Shown here in pieces: positions 24,003 through 37,164 of a stretch of 64,000 bases of DNA. Both the position numbers and the translations under genes were made by a program. Below the pieces are notes generated by a model that saw only the letters and a list, made by a program, of their open reading frames with translations, did no database searches and was not told the DNA's origin. The DNA is taken from NCBI GenBank assembly GCA_029204225.1, contig CM055098.1, positions 20,931,097 through 20,995,096 of the forward strand, given 5' to 3'. Position 1 is the first letter of the stretch; the number at the start of each line of letters is the position of its first letter. This stretch comes from Diphasiastrum complanatum. Its lineage: Eukaryota; Streptophyta; Lycopodiopsida; Lycopodiales; Lycopodiaceae.

Positions 24003-25250
24003 GAGTATACCTTGTGGGCTATGTGCGCACTCGGCTTGATCTTTTGGGAGGATTCGACTGATGAAGCGCCCCTGGGATATGTTGCTGGGTAGCAGCAACA
24101 TCTTCGTCTGATTCGCTGTCTTGAAGTGGGCCGACGATAAACATTCCTGAGCCAGAAGCTTGGATTGTCGTGTTAATAGCAGGTGATGAAGGTTCTTCTT
24201 GAGCAATATCCTTGTCTTTGAGGTCGACGAACTGATCCTCGATAAAGACTGTATCTCGGCTATATAAGATTTGTTGAGTATCAGAATCGTATAGCTTGTA
24301 GGTGTTATCAGATGAAGTATATTTGATCATGATGGTCTTTAGACCTTGGAAGTCCAATTTCTTCCTTGTGTTTTTTGGGATCTGCGCGTAGGCAATGCAC
24401 CCAAACACTCTTAGGTTCTTCAAAGAAGGCTTGGAGCCTGTCCACACCTCATGGGGTGTCTTGTCTGAGAGGGCTTTGGTCGAACATCTATTCTGGATGT
24501 AAGCTGCACTGGAGACAGCTTCAGCCTAGAACCTATTGGGCAACGATGCATGTGCTAGCATACACTTAGCAGATTCGACCAGAGTTTGGTTCTTCCTCTC
24601 AGTTTAGCCATTAAACTGAGGACTGTAAGGAGTGATGAATTGGTGCTCAATGCCTTGGCTTTGGCAGTACTCCTTGAACTCGACAGAGATATATTCTCCA
24701 ACGTTATCTGAACTTAGGGCCTTGATCGTCCTTCCAGTCTCCTTTTTTGCATGCTCCTTGAAGATTCTGAAGCAGTTGAAGGCTTCTGATTTCTTCTTTA
24801 TGAAGTACGCCATCGTTCTTCTCGAGAATTCATCAATAAAGGTTATAAAATACTTGGCTTCCTTCAGTGAAGGATTTTTCATCGGGCCACAAATATCTGA
24901 ATGTACAACATCTAGCAATCCTCTAGCAACATGCTGATGGCTTCCTAGTCTGTTTTCCAACTAGACAGTCTTGATAGACAGGTAGCTCGACCGTTTCGCG
25001 AGGATAGTCGAGATCAAAAACAATGGATTGTCTAGACATTCGTTGTACAACAACATAATTTAAATGACCAAGTCTATTATGCCAAGGTAAACCTTTATTT
25101 GATTGAATTGAAGTACTGAGAGTCTGACTAGAGACAAAAAAACAATGACTTAATTTATACAAGTATCCATGCCTCTTTTCGAGTGCTAGGAACTTGCCTG
25201 TCCTATCAACTACTTTACATTGATCACATTCAAATCTTACTCGGTGTCCT
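24003..25250 (-). pseudogene. Family C GAG-pre-integrase and integrase
   Basis: Reads RHGYLYKLSHCFF, WHNRLGHLNYVVVQRMSRQS and the decayed CQDCLVGKQ-type Cys pair (seen VYQDCLVGKQTRKP), then integrase core LLDVVHSDICGPM, KYFITFIDEFSRR, ALSSDNVGEYIS, FITPYSPQFNG, and C-terminal FGCIAYAQIPKNTRKKLDF, YSRDTVFIEDQF. The frame enters from about 25250 (GHRVRFECDQCKVVDR), where it meets Gypsy sequence. The gag and 5' end of the element are therefore gone. Confidence 0.9.
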
Positions 25251-26888
25251 AGATCTGTGATTCTGCTTACAGAGCTGTACCCGGTGTCTTATTTTCTGGT
25301 ACTTTCTTCTCTCTTTCCTCACATTTGGATATGGTGCTGAAGTTGAGGGTTGGTCATCAGTGACCGATGGTGGTGGTGAGGGAGCCACTTCCTTCCTCTT
25401 CTGTGCTCGCGTAACAGCTAACACAGGAGCGTGGAATTGTCGACCTTCCGATGGCATCCCTGCTGGAATTGCTGGTTGTTGTATGGCAATGAGGTTAAAA
25501 GGTGCACTGGTTCCAAGTTTAAATGGACAATTCTTGTAATAGTGTCCATAATCGCATTCTCAGCAGGAGGTTGTATATTATCCCTTGTAGGGACATTCTG
25601 CTATTCCGTGTCCTTCGCTGCATGCGTAGCAGCCGTAATTTCTTCTGCCTTGGCATTGAGTTTGAGCTGCATAGGCCAAAATATATTCATTTATGGTAGG
25701 ATCCATAAATGATTCATCTGGTCCGTACCATTGCTGCTGCTCAGGTTGAGGTGGCATTTGCATCTCTGGTTCCGCTGCTGTCAGATTTACATGGGCCACT
25801 TGTTGATTGGCTGGTCTTGGTGGAGCAGGTAAGGCCATATGCTGTGGTTGATTTGGTGCGCCGTACCTTGGTTCCGCGTTGGGTGCCCCTTGATGATAAG
25901 GATAGAAAGTCTGATAAGGACTTCTCTTCTGTTGAACAATCCAGGAGTTAAATGGACAAAATGTCGTATCGTGCGATGCTGCATTGCACAGATGGCAGAA
26001 TCTATGTGTCAGTCTCAGATTTGGCTTTAGGACTGGACACTCATTTGTTGTATGGTTTTGCGTGCATATTGGACACCACATTCTCCCATCGAGAGTACTG
26101 TAGTTGGTTTGGTTCCGGTTGATGTGGAGTTACTGCTACAGTTCCCTGTAAGGCCTTCAATTTTTGGTCAAACTGCGCCGTAAGTGTTCCATCTGCTGTT
26201 TGTGTAATTTTGTCATTTGCTCCAGCAGCAGTTCTGAGGATAGAGCAGATGCATTTGATGATGATGATGCGATCGAGGGAGTAGGAGTGTGGGTGGAAGG
26301 ATATTCATCGTCAGATCCCTCATCCTCTTCCCTGATGGCATCTTCCATAGCTTCTTGCAGAGTAGCGTACTGCTCCCATCGTTTCAGTTCTCTTTTGATG
26401 CTTCGTGGTAATCTAGCTAGGAACCACATGAGCATCGCATGATCAGGAGTTAGGGTTGCACTGCACTTGGATCGTAGATGTTTGACCCGTTCAATATAGT
26501 CCTGGACCCTTTCTCGTTTTCCCATCTTGACCTTGCTTAGCAGGAGAAACAGGTCTTCCAAGAATCTTCTTGGTTTAAAGCGCGTAAGGAGAGCCGCTTT
26601 AACCGCTTCCCAGGTGGATTTTTCTTCCTCTGACAGGTTGAAAAACCAATCCCGAGCCACTGATAGTAAGGACATAGGGAATAGCATCAGCTTCTTCACA
26701 GGTGTCCGTTCACCGTAGATTTCACAAGCTTGCTCGTAGATCTGGAGGAATCGGATGGGATCTGATGATCCTTCGTATTTTGGTATTTCCATCTGTGGTG
26801 CTCCCTGGACTGCTTGCAAGGGAGCGACAGGTACGGGTTGGCCCATTGGATCCATTGGTGCTGGTTCCGGTTCCGCCTCTTGTTGCAC
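25251..26888 (-). pseudogene. Gypsy gag and start of protease region, 3' truncated
   Basis: Minus frame 26888-26157: a Pro-rich N-terminus, then the retrotransposon gag domain (IPKYEGSSDPIRFLQIYEQA, ARDWFFNLSEEEKSTWEA, RVQDYIERVKHLRSKC, MLMWFLARLPRSIKREL) and an acidic Ser-rich tail. Frame 26081-25578 has three Cys/His clusters: CPICTQNHTTNEC, CHLCNAASHDTTFC and CYACSEGHGIAEC, the last a classic CCHC knuckle. Frame 25457-25251 is a Ser/Pro linker probably leading to protease. A frameshift separates the first two. Everything downstream (protease, RT, integrase, 3' LTR) is missing; Copia sequence begins at about 25250. Confidence 0.87.
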
Positions 26889-26890
26889 AA

Positions 26891-28257
26891 TTGTTAATCT
26901 AGGAAGGTGTGGTGCTTGATTTGCTATCCTTTGTGCTATTGATCATCCTGATCTCAGATTCATCCGATGGTGGGTTTCTAGGTTATTGGATCTTGCTTAT
27001 ACAGTAGGATGCAATCTGTATCTTCAAAGATCTGATCGATTTGATCGGCCGGAAGTGTATTTAAGGCCTTTTACGGTGGTTTTTCCTTGATAGCTTTTTA
27101 CTCCTTGCACTGATTGACCTGAGATTTTGACAGTAGTTGGATCTGATGCAGATCTTTCCATTGATTTGGTCTGCGAGGGTTATCTTGTGTGAGGGTTGGC
27201 TGTGCGAGGGTTCTTTAGCTATTTTTGTAGGTAAAAAACTTGATATCTTTTAGATCTCTTGGAAGTAACTCTCGCAAGGTTCATAGTAGCTGCATCTAGG
27301 TCAGATCTCACTATAGAATTCTCTGCGAGAGTTAAGTCTCGCAAGAAGTGAAAATTTCACTGTCTGCGAGGGTTCAAAACCACTTTTTTGGCTTAATCTT
27401 CACCAGATCTTCACACTAACTCTTGCAAGCTTCATCACTGATGTAAATTGCCATTCTGAATCAATTGAGAGGGTCTGCGAGAGTTCTTACTGAAAGGATT
27501 TACTAGATCTTCACTTTTTAGTGATTTTTTAGCACTTGAATCCAATTTTCTGCTCACTGGAATCAGACTAACTCTCGCAAGCTCTTCTGTGTCCTGGTCT
27601 CACTGAGATGGAACTTTAGAATCCTCTACGAGAGTTCTTGACCACTGAAACTGAAAATTTTACTGTCTACGAGGGTTCACTAGTACTTTTTCGTCTTTTT
27701 TTAACTAGGAACTCTCGCACAGACACTTAGATATCAAACTAACTCTCGCAGGCTTCTCTGTGTCATGGTCTCACTGAGATGGAACTTGAGAGGGCTCTGT
27801 GAGAGTTCTTATGAAGATTTGAATTTTTTTGGATTTTTTCAAGGGTTACTTGATTTTTTTATGATTTTTCTCTGATTTTTACAATCTGCTTGAAACTAAC
27901 TCTCGCAGGCTTCTATGTAGGTCTGGGACAGTACCTTGGAGCTACTGCCAGTCATGCAAGGGTTAATTCTCACTACTTCTGGAGATATAAAAATCTGATG
28001 AGATTTTAAGCTCTTTTTTCCTCCAAAATGCAGATTGGTGTGTTTTTTTTGGGTTTTTTGGCTTGTTGGTTTGGGTTTCAAGCCCTTAGAGGCTATTCAG
28101 GGCCTCCTCTACCCTCTCACACCTCCTTTGCTAGTTGTGAATAGTCCAAACACAAAAAAATACAGAAAACTAACTCTAACTCCCAAAAATCTACCTAAAT
28201 TACTCTAAAAAACAAGAAAATAGCTAAAATGCAGCTAAACTAGTTAGTGGAAACCTA
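26891..28257 (-). repeat. Gypsy leader with array of AACTCTCGCA / TGCGAG words
   Basis: Between PBS and gag the plus strand carries at least ten copies of AACTCTCGCA-like words and of the opposite-strand form TGCGAGAGTT or TGCGAGGGTT, interleaved from about 27160 to 27960. A longer block (GGTCTCACTGAGATGGAACT) occurs twice, near 27595 and 27765. Both orientations of the word are present, so the leader RNA could form many alternative stems. Confidence 0.7.
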
Positions 28258-28275
28258 TCCCCGGCATCGGCGCCA
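28258..28275 (-). other. Gypsy primer-binding site
   Basis: Minus strand TGGCGCCGATGCCGGGGA, one base away from the TGGCGCCGTTGCCGGGGA site typical of Athila/Tat-type plant Gypsy elements. It sits one base after the LTR end. Confidence 0.9.
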
Positions 28276-28276
28276 T

Positions 28277-29108
28277 TGTAGGGTCGAAGATCTCGCGTAG
28301 TATAGCCCTCCCGCCTGTCAACAAGGGTTAGATCACTAGATAGGTACCTAACTATGCATAGATGCTACTTCTAGTTAGTTTCTTACTTTCTCCCTTAACT
28401 CTACTCACCACTAACACTACTATGCTTTAACTCTACTCCTCTACACTAACATTCATCATGATTTGGGTGAAGGGAAGGGATAGAAAAGAAGAGGTTTAGA
28501 AGAGAAGAGAGAAAGAGAGAGAGAGAGAGATAGAGAGTGAGGGTGGAGGTTAGCTCAAATGCTCCTTATGCTTGCTAATGGAAAAGCATTTACTATGGCA
28601 AACAATAAACATGAAAATAAAAAGCAATGGAAAACACAATCAAGAGCATTAGCAACTAGTGAATAGCAAATGAGGATGCTTATCTTCCAAAAATGATAGA
28701 GTTTCCTCCTTCTCATTAAGCACGAAAAATAGTGTACAAATGGTGCCTTTTTATAAAATGGGGAAGGCCCTTGCCCCTCAATCCTATTGGCTAATATTCA
28801 CAATGATCCTATCCATTCATCTTGGACCCAACTTGATCCAAGGGTCCACAAAAAATACATTAGAAATCACAAGATTCATGTGAGTCCCAATTTGGACTCA
28901 ACTCTAAAAAGTAATCTCTAAGTTTAAAAATGACATTGGGCCTCTAGTTTTATTTTAATTCCAAGGCCCAAGTCATGTTTATTTTATTTACAACTTTATT
29001 TGCGTGCTCATTGGGCCATGGGCTTATACACGCAGGATGCCATGCCCTCGCAACACATTTTATTGGATGATTTTATTTATTTACACTTTGTTGGGAATAC
29101 CCCCAACA
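28277..29108 (-). repeat. Gypsy 5' LTR
   Basis: Minus strand starts TGTTGGGGGTATTCCCAACA and ends GACCCTACA, 832 bp. Homologous, in inverted orientation, to 1576-2396. The plus-strand right end abuts gag-start sequence of another Copia element, showing the insertion site. A CT/GA-rich block lies at 28500-28535. Confidence 0.88.
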
Positions 29109-29331
29109 ACCTTCCATGCTAGGAAGTTAGATTAATTGAGTCGAGGAGCAAATCTTCGATTGCATGCTGCTAATGGATGCCATTGTTGTGGACTGTGTTC
29201 TTCAGCTTGTTTTTCTGGTAAGTAGTGATGTTAGTTGAAGCCTAGAGCAAAATATACAGCAACCAGAAAAGACAAAATGTGTTTTGAATGTTTGATCTCA
29301 TGAATCTTAAAGACTTTAGGCTCTGATACCA
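29109..29331 (-). pseudogene. 5' end of another Copia: PBS and first gag codons
   Basis: Minus strand TGGTATCAGAGCC (29318-29331 region) is an exact tRNA-Met PBS. About 135 bases later an ATG at 29183 opens MASISSMQSKICSSTQLI, followed by a stop and LPSMEG, a typical Copia gag beginning. The Gypsy LTR interrupts it at 29108. The rest of this gag is not found on the far side of the Gypsy fragment. Confidence 0.7.
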
Positions 29332-30075
<744 letters not shown>

Positions 30076-30175
30076 TCCAAAGACACTCCAACCTGCAAAA
30101 AAAATAGAGTGAGAGAGAAGGCGCTGGATCGCACGAATTTGAGGATTGAAACAGACGTTTGTGCCCATTCAGGCC

Positions 30176-30345
30176 TAGATGACAGTCCCAGATGCCGTGG
30201 ATAGGCTATCGGATTGCCAACGTGGACGACAGATATCGACGTCCGTCGAATTCCGACGTCCACGTATTTTTTTTTTTGAAAAACTATGGCAAGTCATATC
30301 CACGTTTGAATGTCGGAATCTGACATGTCGGATTCCGACGTGCCT
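30176..30345. other. Island of self-complementary words followed by a T run
   Basis: Contains GACGTC/GACGTGG/CACGTC, ATCGGATTGCC, TCGGATTCCGACG and TCGGAATCTGACAT words in both orientations, split by a T run followed by GAAAAACTATGG. The design (island, T run, GAAAA) recurs at 39905-39980. Confidence 0.45.
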
Positions 30346-32048
30346 TTTAAAAATTGGTTGCCACCCATAATTTTCAATTGCCGAACTCTGATTATCAGAT
30401 TTTTTACTAGGACGTCATAGTCTCTTTAGAGGATTAATCCGAGGCCTCAAAAATCAAACAAATAATCAGAGCAGAATGGAGCCAGTATACTGGCTCTATT
30501 CTACCCTAAAAATGGACTCCATCCAACCCCAGGAGTCTTTTGCACCACTTCTTATGAAACTGGTAAACAAACTCATTTGTTCATAATTGTCAATAAATTT
30601 GTTTTCAAATATTTGAGTCACATTTTACGCACTTAAAAATTGATGAAGGAGACTTGGCTTAAACCAATCAAAAAATCCATCCCAATCAATTGGAGTGATA
30701 AGTGGATCTATGTTAAATCCAAACTAGCTGTGAGGAGGAGTGTTAAAATTCACAATCTAGTTTGGACCATTTTTTGTCACATTCATTGTAACTGGCAAGA
30801 TGGCCATGTAAATAGATGCCACACGTGCCAAATAGCATAGGATTCTTTTCCAAAGTCTTATTCTACATCCTACATTGTAAAGGCACCTTTGAAATAAGGC
30901 CAAAGAGTGCTTAGATAAGGTAGAGATAAAATGGGAGCCAAAAATAGAACGTTTTTCATTGTTTTTGGATCTCGAGATCTAGGACACTAATTAGGGTGGA
31001 TCCAATGATCAATTAGGTTGGATGTTAGGGTTAGAGTATGAAAAGTATAGAGGAGCCCTAAAATTCTCAGATTTGAGCAACTTATGTATAAATATGTGAT
31101 GTTTTCTCCATCAATTTACGAGTAAACAATTGGCTTTCAATCTACCAATGTTGTTGGTGATCTAGATGTTTGATATTTGCTATTTGTGTTGAGTAATTTG
31201 GATTTGTTAGATTGATTTGGAAGTTCAGGTACTATACTCTTCTTGTGACAGTCCGTACTTTCACATGTGTGAAGGGAATTGCATGAATTTGAGCCTTCAA
31301 GTGGGGTTCAAACCAAGGTGAAGCTAGGAAACACTAATTTGGTTGGTGTTTTAGCTATAGGATCTCAATTGGATCCATTCAGAGTGATTCCTCCATCATT
31401 TCAAAGATTTATTAGAGTTTATTTACTGCATTTTCAACACTCATCACACCTCTCATGCGACATGACATCTAGGTTCGATCAAATTCCAAATCAGTATTTT
31501 AACAAGTATTTATGAAACATCAGATTCATCGACATGTTTTGTAAAGACAGATTGATAGTGCATTCATACAATTTGAGTCCAAACCTTGTTGAAGCATTCA
31601 AATGATTAACTCACCTTATTATCATTGTGAAATCGGGTATTTTGTGAGAGACAAAATGATAGGAGATGTAGATTCTCCGAGTCATTTTGTAGGGTATGCT
31701 TAATTGTCGAGTCATGAATGCAGATTACATGATGAGAATTATGTGATTTAGTCAGGTTGTATGTGCAGTTGACTGTTTGGTCACTCAAACCAACAAAGTT
31801 CATGCATTGTTGTTGCATGGGAGAGAACTGGTATCAATAACTTGGTGAAATCATTGTTTAATATTGGAAGGGCGGTACTGCTGCCTGAAACAAACATCTT
31901 TTGATAACCAATTATTTATCTTTAATGCAGAATGGTAATTTTCATGAGTATCATTAATTCTAACTATTTGGGGAACAACATCCTATATACTGCATTAAAT
32001 ACCTTAAAACGTAATTCGGTGAGCTACGACAGTCTTTCCAACCAAAGA
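30346..32048. other. No gene recognised
   Basis: AT-rich sequence with only short open frames (for example 30640-30840 and 31279-31515) that show no motif. A TTTCACATGTGTGAA near-palindrome at about 31260 resembles the family A/E LTR word, so old LTR debris is possible. Confidence 0.4.
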
Positions 32049-33330
32049 TCAAGGGGATATTTTGGATCTTAATGATCTGAAATTATTCACATAAACTCCT
32101 TTGTAATAGATGAATTGATCCATATTAGCTCGAATATATCTCATAACTCTAATAAGAGCTCTCCAATGTATGATTCTCAAGTTAGTCATGTATTGGCTTA
32201 AGGAACTAATTACAAAAGTTATGTATGGTCTGGTGCAGATCATAGCATAGATGAGAGAACCTATTATCGAATGATATCTGCTCCTTCTTCTCTTTTGTCT
32301 AAGGACATTGATTCTTCGACAATCTATGTCCCGGTTCCGAAGAATGATGCACTAACTTGATGTAGACATTCAAATATGAAGTGCTTGGACTGTAGCTATG
32401 TTCGATAATGAAAGTCTTGATCCTTTGGAGCCAAGCTCTAGTAGATTGCTTCAGTTGTAAAGATCTCTATGTAGTTTGCATACATGATTATGCTTACCTT
32501 TGTGTACATAACCTTCGGGAGTGATTATATAATATCTTCTTCAAGAACTCCATTGAAATAGGATTTTGTATGTCCATCTAATGTATCTCAAGATTGGTTG
32601 TAGCAGCATACAATAGAAAAATTCTGATTAAAGTCTGCTTGACTATTGGACTGAAGGTCTCACTATAATCAATATTCAGAATCTGAAAAAATCCTCTTGC
32701 GACAAGTTGAGCTTTTCTTCGATCGATACTTCCATCAAATTTGTGTTTGATTTTGACTTTTCTTTTTTTTAATTAACTACATTTTTGCTAGTATGTAATT
32801 TGACAATAGTCCATGATTGGTTCTTGACGAGAGACGAATATATTATCTATCCATAACTTCTCACCAAATATTGGAGTTTGACTGAAAGAGCGCTTCTTCA
32901 GTCATTGGCTCTCGAATGAGATAAGCAATGTGATTCATCAATGTACCTTATAGGTTGTGTGAAATCTATTGTTGGTCTTATGGGAGATGGTTATGGTTGA
33001 TTATCCATATCTTGGTTCAATTGCTATTGGGACGTCCTTTTTCTAATCTACTATTGATAAGCTACTCGTCTCTTGTCGACATACTTCTCTTTCCGATAGA
33101 AATTGTCATTTAAAAAGTAGGAATGTTTGAAAGAGTCAACTGTCAAAACATTGCCCTTGTCTTGGAGGTCGAAAAACTGATTCTTGATAAAGATAACATC
33201 TTTGTTGAAGAATATCTTTGATTTGATGGGATCATACAACTTATAAGTCTTGTCTGATATAGCATGACCAATAAAAATGGATTTGATACTATGGTGATTT
33301 CCTCTTGTACCCAACATTCAAGTTGGACAA
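32049..33330 (-). pseudogene. Strongly decayed Copia pol related to family C
   Basis: Minus-strand pieces: integrase C-terminal region (KTYKLYDPIKSKIFFNKDVI, FIKNQFFDLQDKG, 33317-33051), degenerate RT between about 32950 and 32350, and the RT/RNase H segment MICTRPYITFVISSLSQYMT (32243-32049). The last piece closely parallels family C (CTRPNISFVVSSLSQYM). Stops are frequent, with internal loss of the YVDD region. Confidence 0.8.
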
Positions 33331-34046
33331 TTCTTCATTAAGAAATTTCATAAAGAAGTTTTAGTTCAAAAATGCAAGGCAAATTTGCATTGGGACTAAT
33401 TGGAGCTAGAGGGCATCTCTTTTGGCCATCCTTGGGCCAAAATGACCGTACAATCAGGGAGACACTAGTCTCAAGATCCTATGAGTGGCAACTCAGGGAT
33501 AGGCTTGCGTTGGCATGGTGTCAGGTGGCACATAGCCAGGGAGAGCGAGCAAATGCTAGGAGCCAGGGGAGGCATATATAGCTTTGGTGTTCGGCTTGTC
33601 TGGCAGGATGGTGACCAGGATGGAGGGACATCAGGTGAGCATAATATGTGGATAATGATTCCATTGGGGTGGCACTTAGGAAAATGCTATAGTTGCTCAG
33701 ATATGATACGTCATTGTATGTACAGTGGATGTTCTTCGACTGGTGCATCATGTGTGGGGAGATAGGCTCCTTGGTAGGAGGCCTATGTATTGGTCAAATC
33801 AGAATTAGCAACTTCAAACATGGAAAGTTGAGCCTACATGGGATGTAGGAGAGGCAAATCATAATCAATATCTCTAGGAGATGGGCAAGCTACTCAGGTA
33901 TAGCCTATGGTGAGATTTGTGTACATTCATTCATTGAGTCCTTGATAGACTCTTATGCTTGGAGCATGGGGAATGGATGGGGATCAGCTTCTAGGGCTTA
34001 TTAGTCAGTTGGATATGTTTGGACATGAGAGAATCTTGGTTACAGG
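33331..34046. other. No gene recognised
   Basis: Overlapping open frames at 33372-33765 on both strands lack recognisable motifs and share no homology with other parts of the window that I can see. Confidence 0.35.
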
Positions 34047-35957
34047 TGTGAAAGATTTGGGATCAATTCATATCCAAATCATCTAAAGACCTTTGGTTAC
34101 AAAACAAGATACTCCACCAATCCTACCAATGTAGAAAAGTCAGTATCTACTCTACGAATGAGATGCAAACTTTAATAGAACTTGATCAAACAAGAATCAA
34201 ATCACCTCTGCTTCATGAAAAAGTCTTTTCCCAATGCTTTGGTGAAGATATCAGCTACACATTACCTTGAGGATACATGTTGAAGCTCCACCTCCTTTGC
34301 AATGACTTGCTCCCTCACAAAATGATATTGCACCTCAATATGACATGAAGAATCACATAGAATGTAAATAAGATGTTTCCTCCATGCTATCAAATTTGAA
34401 CTCTCTGGAGAAATATAGCAAAAAAACAATAAATATGAGTGATCAGCATTTGCTTGCATGTCTCCTCCTTCTTTGTCCTTTGTTGCCATGTATCCACCAT
34501 GACACTTCATGAATGAGCCTCTATCTCCATCTTGCCACAAGAAACCATCAAACCTTGGAAATCCATGAGTAAGTGAGTACATCAATGATGCAACTCCAAC
34601 ACCACATGACCCCATAAACCAAACAAGTTTTACTAGTCCATCTTCAAGATCTACTTGACACAAGAAAATGACCATGAATTCACCAAAAATTGACAATCTC
34701 CAAACATTGGCACTAAGTAGCTCAACACTTGAGAACTTGGCAATGGATGAGTGATATAACGAGCCTCCAATAGCTTCATTTCCATCAGCAAAACCAACCA
34801 AGAATTCTCCAACATCAAAATAATGCTCACCAATGTAGTTAGTTTTACCATATTTTGACAATTTGCACACATCCACATGAAAATGCTCAAACATGAGATA
34901 GAACAAGTAAAGTAAACTTAAAAAACACTTCTTTGCTGCTCATTTACTTGAGTCTTTAACAATCTGCAAAAACAGATCCATAACATCTTTGCCAATTGAC
35001 TTTCCTTTGATGCTTTTAACTAGCTCCAAATTGCCAACTTCCCTTTTGACTTGTTGAAGCCCTTTGAGATCAACCTCTTGATCATCAACTTGACCATCAA
35101 AGTCATTGAAAAAACTTTTTTTTTTTTCCAAATCCATTACTTGATTTTATAGCAAGATAACATCCATCCACTTGCATAGCATCATCTACACAAGAAGATC
35201 TTCCAAACCATGTTTCATTCTTCATAAAATCTTGATATTCAAGATCCATTGCTTGAATCCACTCCTCTTCTTTCCTTGCTTCACCTACACTTGTAGGTTC
35301 ATCAAAAGAGGTTAGGAAAACAACATAATTTCCAAAAACTACTTGCTTACCCTTTTCATCATATGTGAGCCTTAAAGGTATGTGTCTTTTCCTTGATGTT
35401 CTCTTGGCTTTTGACTTGTTCAAACATGAACCAAAACATAAAATATAGTTGTTGTCCGTACAATTACAGTACACTACTGTATTTCACATGTGTGGAACCA
35501 AAAGTAACAATATGAGCATTCTACACACAAGATTGCAAGATTTCATCAAGAGAGTGCACCAATGAGTAGTAGAACCCAAAGAGAACCATGTATAATGATG
35601 AAATGAGAGAGAGAAGAGAGAAGATGTGTCTCTCCATGACTTTTCTCCTTTTATAACAGGTCCAAACCCTATTGGCCACTTGGCTTTCCCTCCAGTATGA
35701 AAAACCCTACTATTTTGGGACTAGATTCAATGTACCCAAAGTTCAAATTTGAATCTCTCTCAAACTCGACTACCAACTTTCCCACACTTTCAAAAAGTGT
35801 TTATTGAATATATTTTAAACTAATATAACTTCAAACCATTTATCTCTAAGTCTAAAATGAGTTTTGGTCTCATATTGACAATTTACCAAAATATGACTGA
35901 ACTAGACTAAACTTGTTGAAATCTCTCACACTCCCTCTTCAACTAGTTTTGGCATAG
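34047..35957 (-). mobile_element. Family A, deleted copy A2
   Basis: Contains a partial LTR (34047-34198, TGTGAAAGATTTGGGATC start), an internal block (34206-35414), and another partial LTR (about 35420-35930, ending CTCTCACA) followed by polypurine tract and 3' tail (35931-35957). Joins at about 34200 and 35415 fall inside LTR sequence, so internal deletions made this copy. As in A1, the high-coordinate LTR has 3'-LTR context. Confidence 0.65.
34206..35474 (-). pseudogene. Family A integrase-linker, RT stub, unknown module and RNase H tail (copy 2)
   Basis: Minus-strand 35474-35103: KRTSRKRHIPLRLTYDEKGK (integrase-RT linker), then an RT start (EPTSVGEARKEEEWIQAMD, FMKNETW) that stops being RT and becomes SSCVDDAMQVDGCYLAIKSS. 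After a frameshift at a T run (about 35113-35128), 35137-34940 continues FDGQVDDQEVDLKGLQQ and EVGNLELVKSIKGKS. Frame 34906-34262 continues KYGKTNYIGEHYFDVGEF to GGYMATKDKEGG, then CHIEVQYHFVREQVIAKEVE, the genuine RNase H end, with ADIFTKALGKDFFMK near 34206-34250. So the module sits between RT residue about 40 and the last part of RNase H. Confidence 0.7.
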
Positions 35958-36036
35958 TTTTAACCATACTACTCTGAATCAATATGAATGCTCTGAATAG
36001 ATTGAATGATCTGATACTACTGATTTTTTGATACCA

Positions 36037-37150
36037 TGTTGGAAAAAGAAAAGACAATTGACTAAGAAAGAAACTACATTCGATATAAGCTGCAAAAGCC
36101 ATGATTTTTCTAAATGATCCTCCTTCAATACATGAGTACACCTATCAAATTTAAACCATACTATTGCGACAAGAGTCACATTTGATTCAAATACATGAGT
36201 ACACCTATCAAATTCAAACCATACCATTGTGACAAGACTCACGTTTGATTCTACTTGATTCTAAATTTGAAATCATCAGAATGTATGAGATTAATTTTGC
36301 AGACAAACATAAATAGAATAGAAGTGTTGAAATGCAAAAGTATTCGATAAATTAGACAAATCAATAAGAGATCAAAACAGATAACAATTGATTCGAAAAG
36401 CATGTATTCATTCTGACATCATATTGAATGCAATAAGATTGTGGAACTGTATTTAGTAAGTAGCATGTACAAATCAGATGAATCATGAGCACAAAACGAT
36501 TACGGAAGCAACCACGTACTCCAAACTAACTCCGAATTATTGGATCATCTTTGTCTGATACACTTTTGCTAATAAGCAATAAAGCCCTACTAGCAATACT
36601 CTATTCGCTTGACCATTGGATACATTACTATCTTCTAGAGAGACTGAAAGATAGCATTGGTACTCAACCGATGCATGGATGGGTCAAGAAAAGTGCCCAT
36701 ATTTTGCATTTCTTGATAGAAATTTCTATAAGCCTTTGGCAGTGGTGCTTCTGTTGGAGAAAGAAAAGCAAATTTACTAAAAACAAAACTGCATTTGATA
36801 GATGCAAAATTAAAATTCTACGAATGCTCCTTCTTCAATGCATGGCTATGCCTAGCAAATTCGAACCATACTATTGCAACAAGAGTCATGTTTGATTCTA
36901 CTTGATTTGAACTTCTAAATCGTTAGAATCTATGAGATTGATTTCGTAGATCAACATATATAGAATAGAAGTATTGAAATGCGAAAGTATTTAATATATC
37001 AAAAAAATCAATAAGAAATTGAAACACATTATAATTGATTCGAAAAGCATGTATTCATTCTAACAATAGAATAAATTATATGGAGTAAGTAGCATATACA
37101 AATAAGATGAATCACAAACACAAAACAATAGAGAAAGACTAAACTCCAAC
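36037..37150 (-). repeat. Two direct copies of another Copia-like LTR
   Basis: TGTTGGAAAAAGAAAAG at 36037 and TGTTGGAGAAAGAAAAG at 36752 begin two homologous stretches of about 400 bp, sharing AACCATACTATTGC, GATTCTACTTGATT and GATTCGAAAAGCATGTATTC. The first is preceded on the plus strand by TGATACCA (36029-36036), an 8-base PBS remnant of a minus-strand element. No coding sequence remains between them. 35995-36250 also contains a short tandem duplication (CATGAGTACACCTATCAAAT twice). Confidence 0.6.
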
Positions 37151-37164
37151 AACTATGTCAACTC

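Noticed and set aside
27160-27960. Regularly spaced short repeats considered as a CRISPR-like array
   Set aside because: Words occur in both orientations with irregular spacing inside a plant retroelement leader.
33372-33765. Overlapping open frames with Gly/Trp-rich composition
   Set aside because: Open on both strands, no motif, no copy elsewhere; probably chance.
36551-36895. 114-residue frame between two LTR copies
   Set aside because: Runs from unassigned sequence into an LTR without any protein motif.
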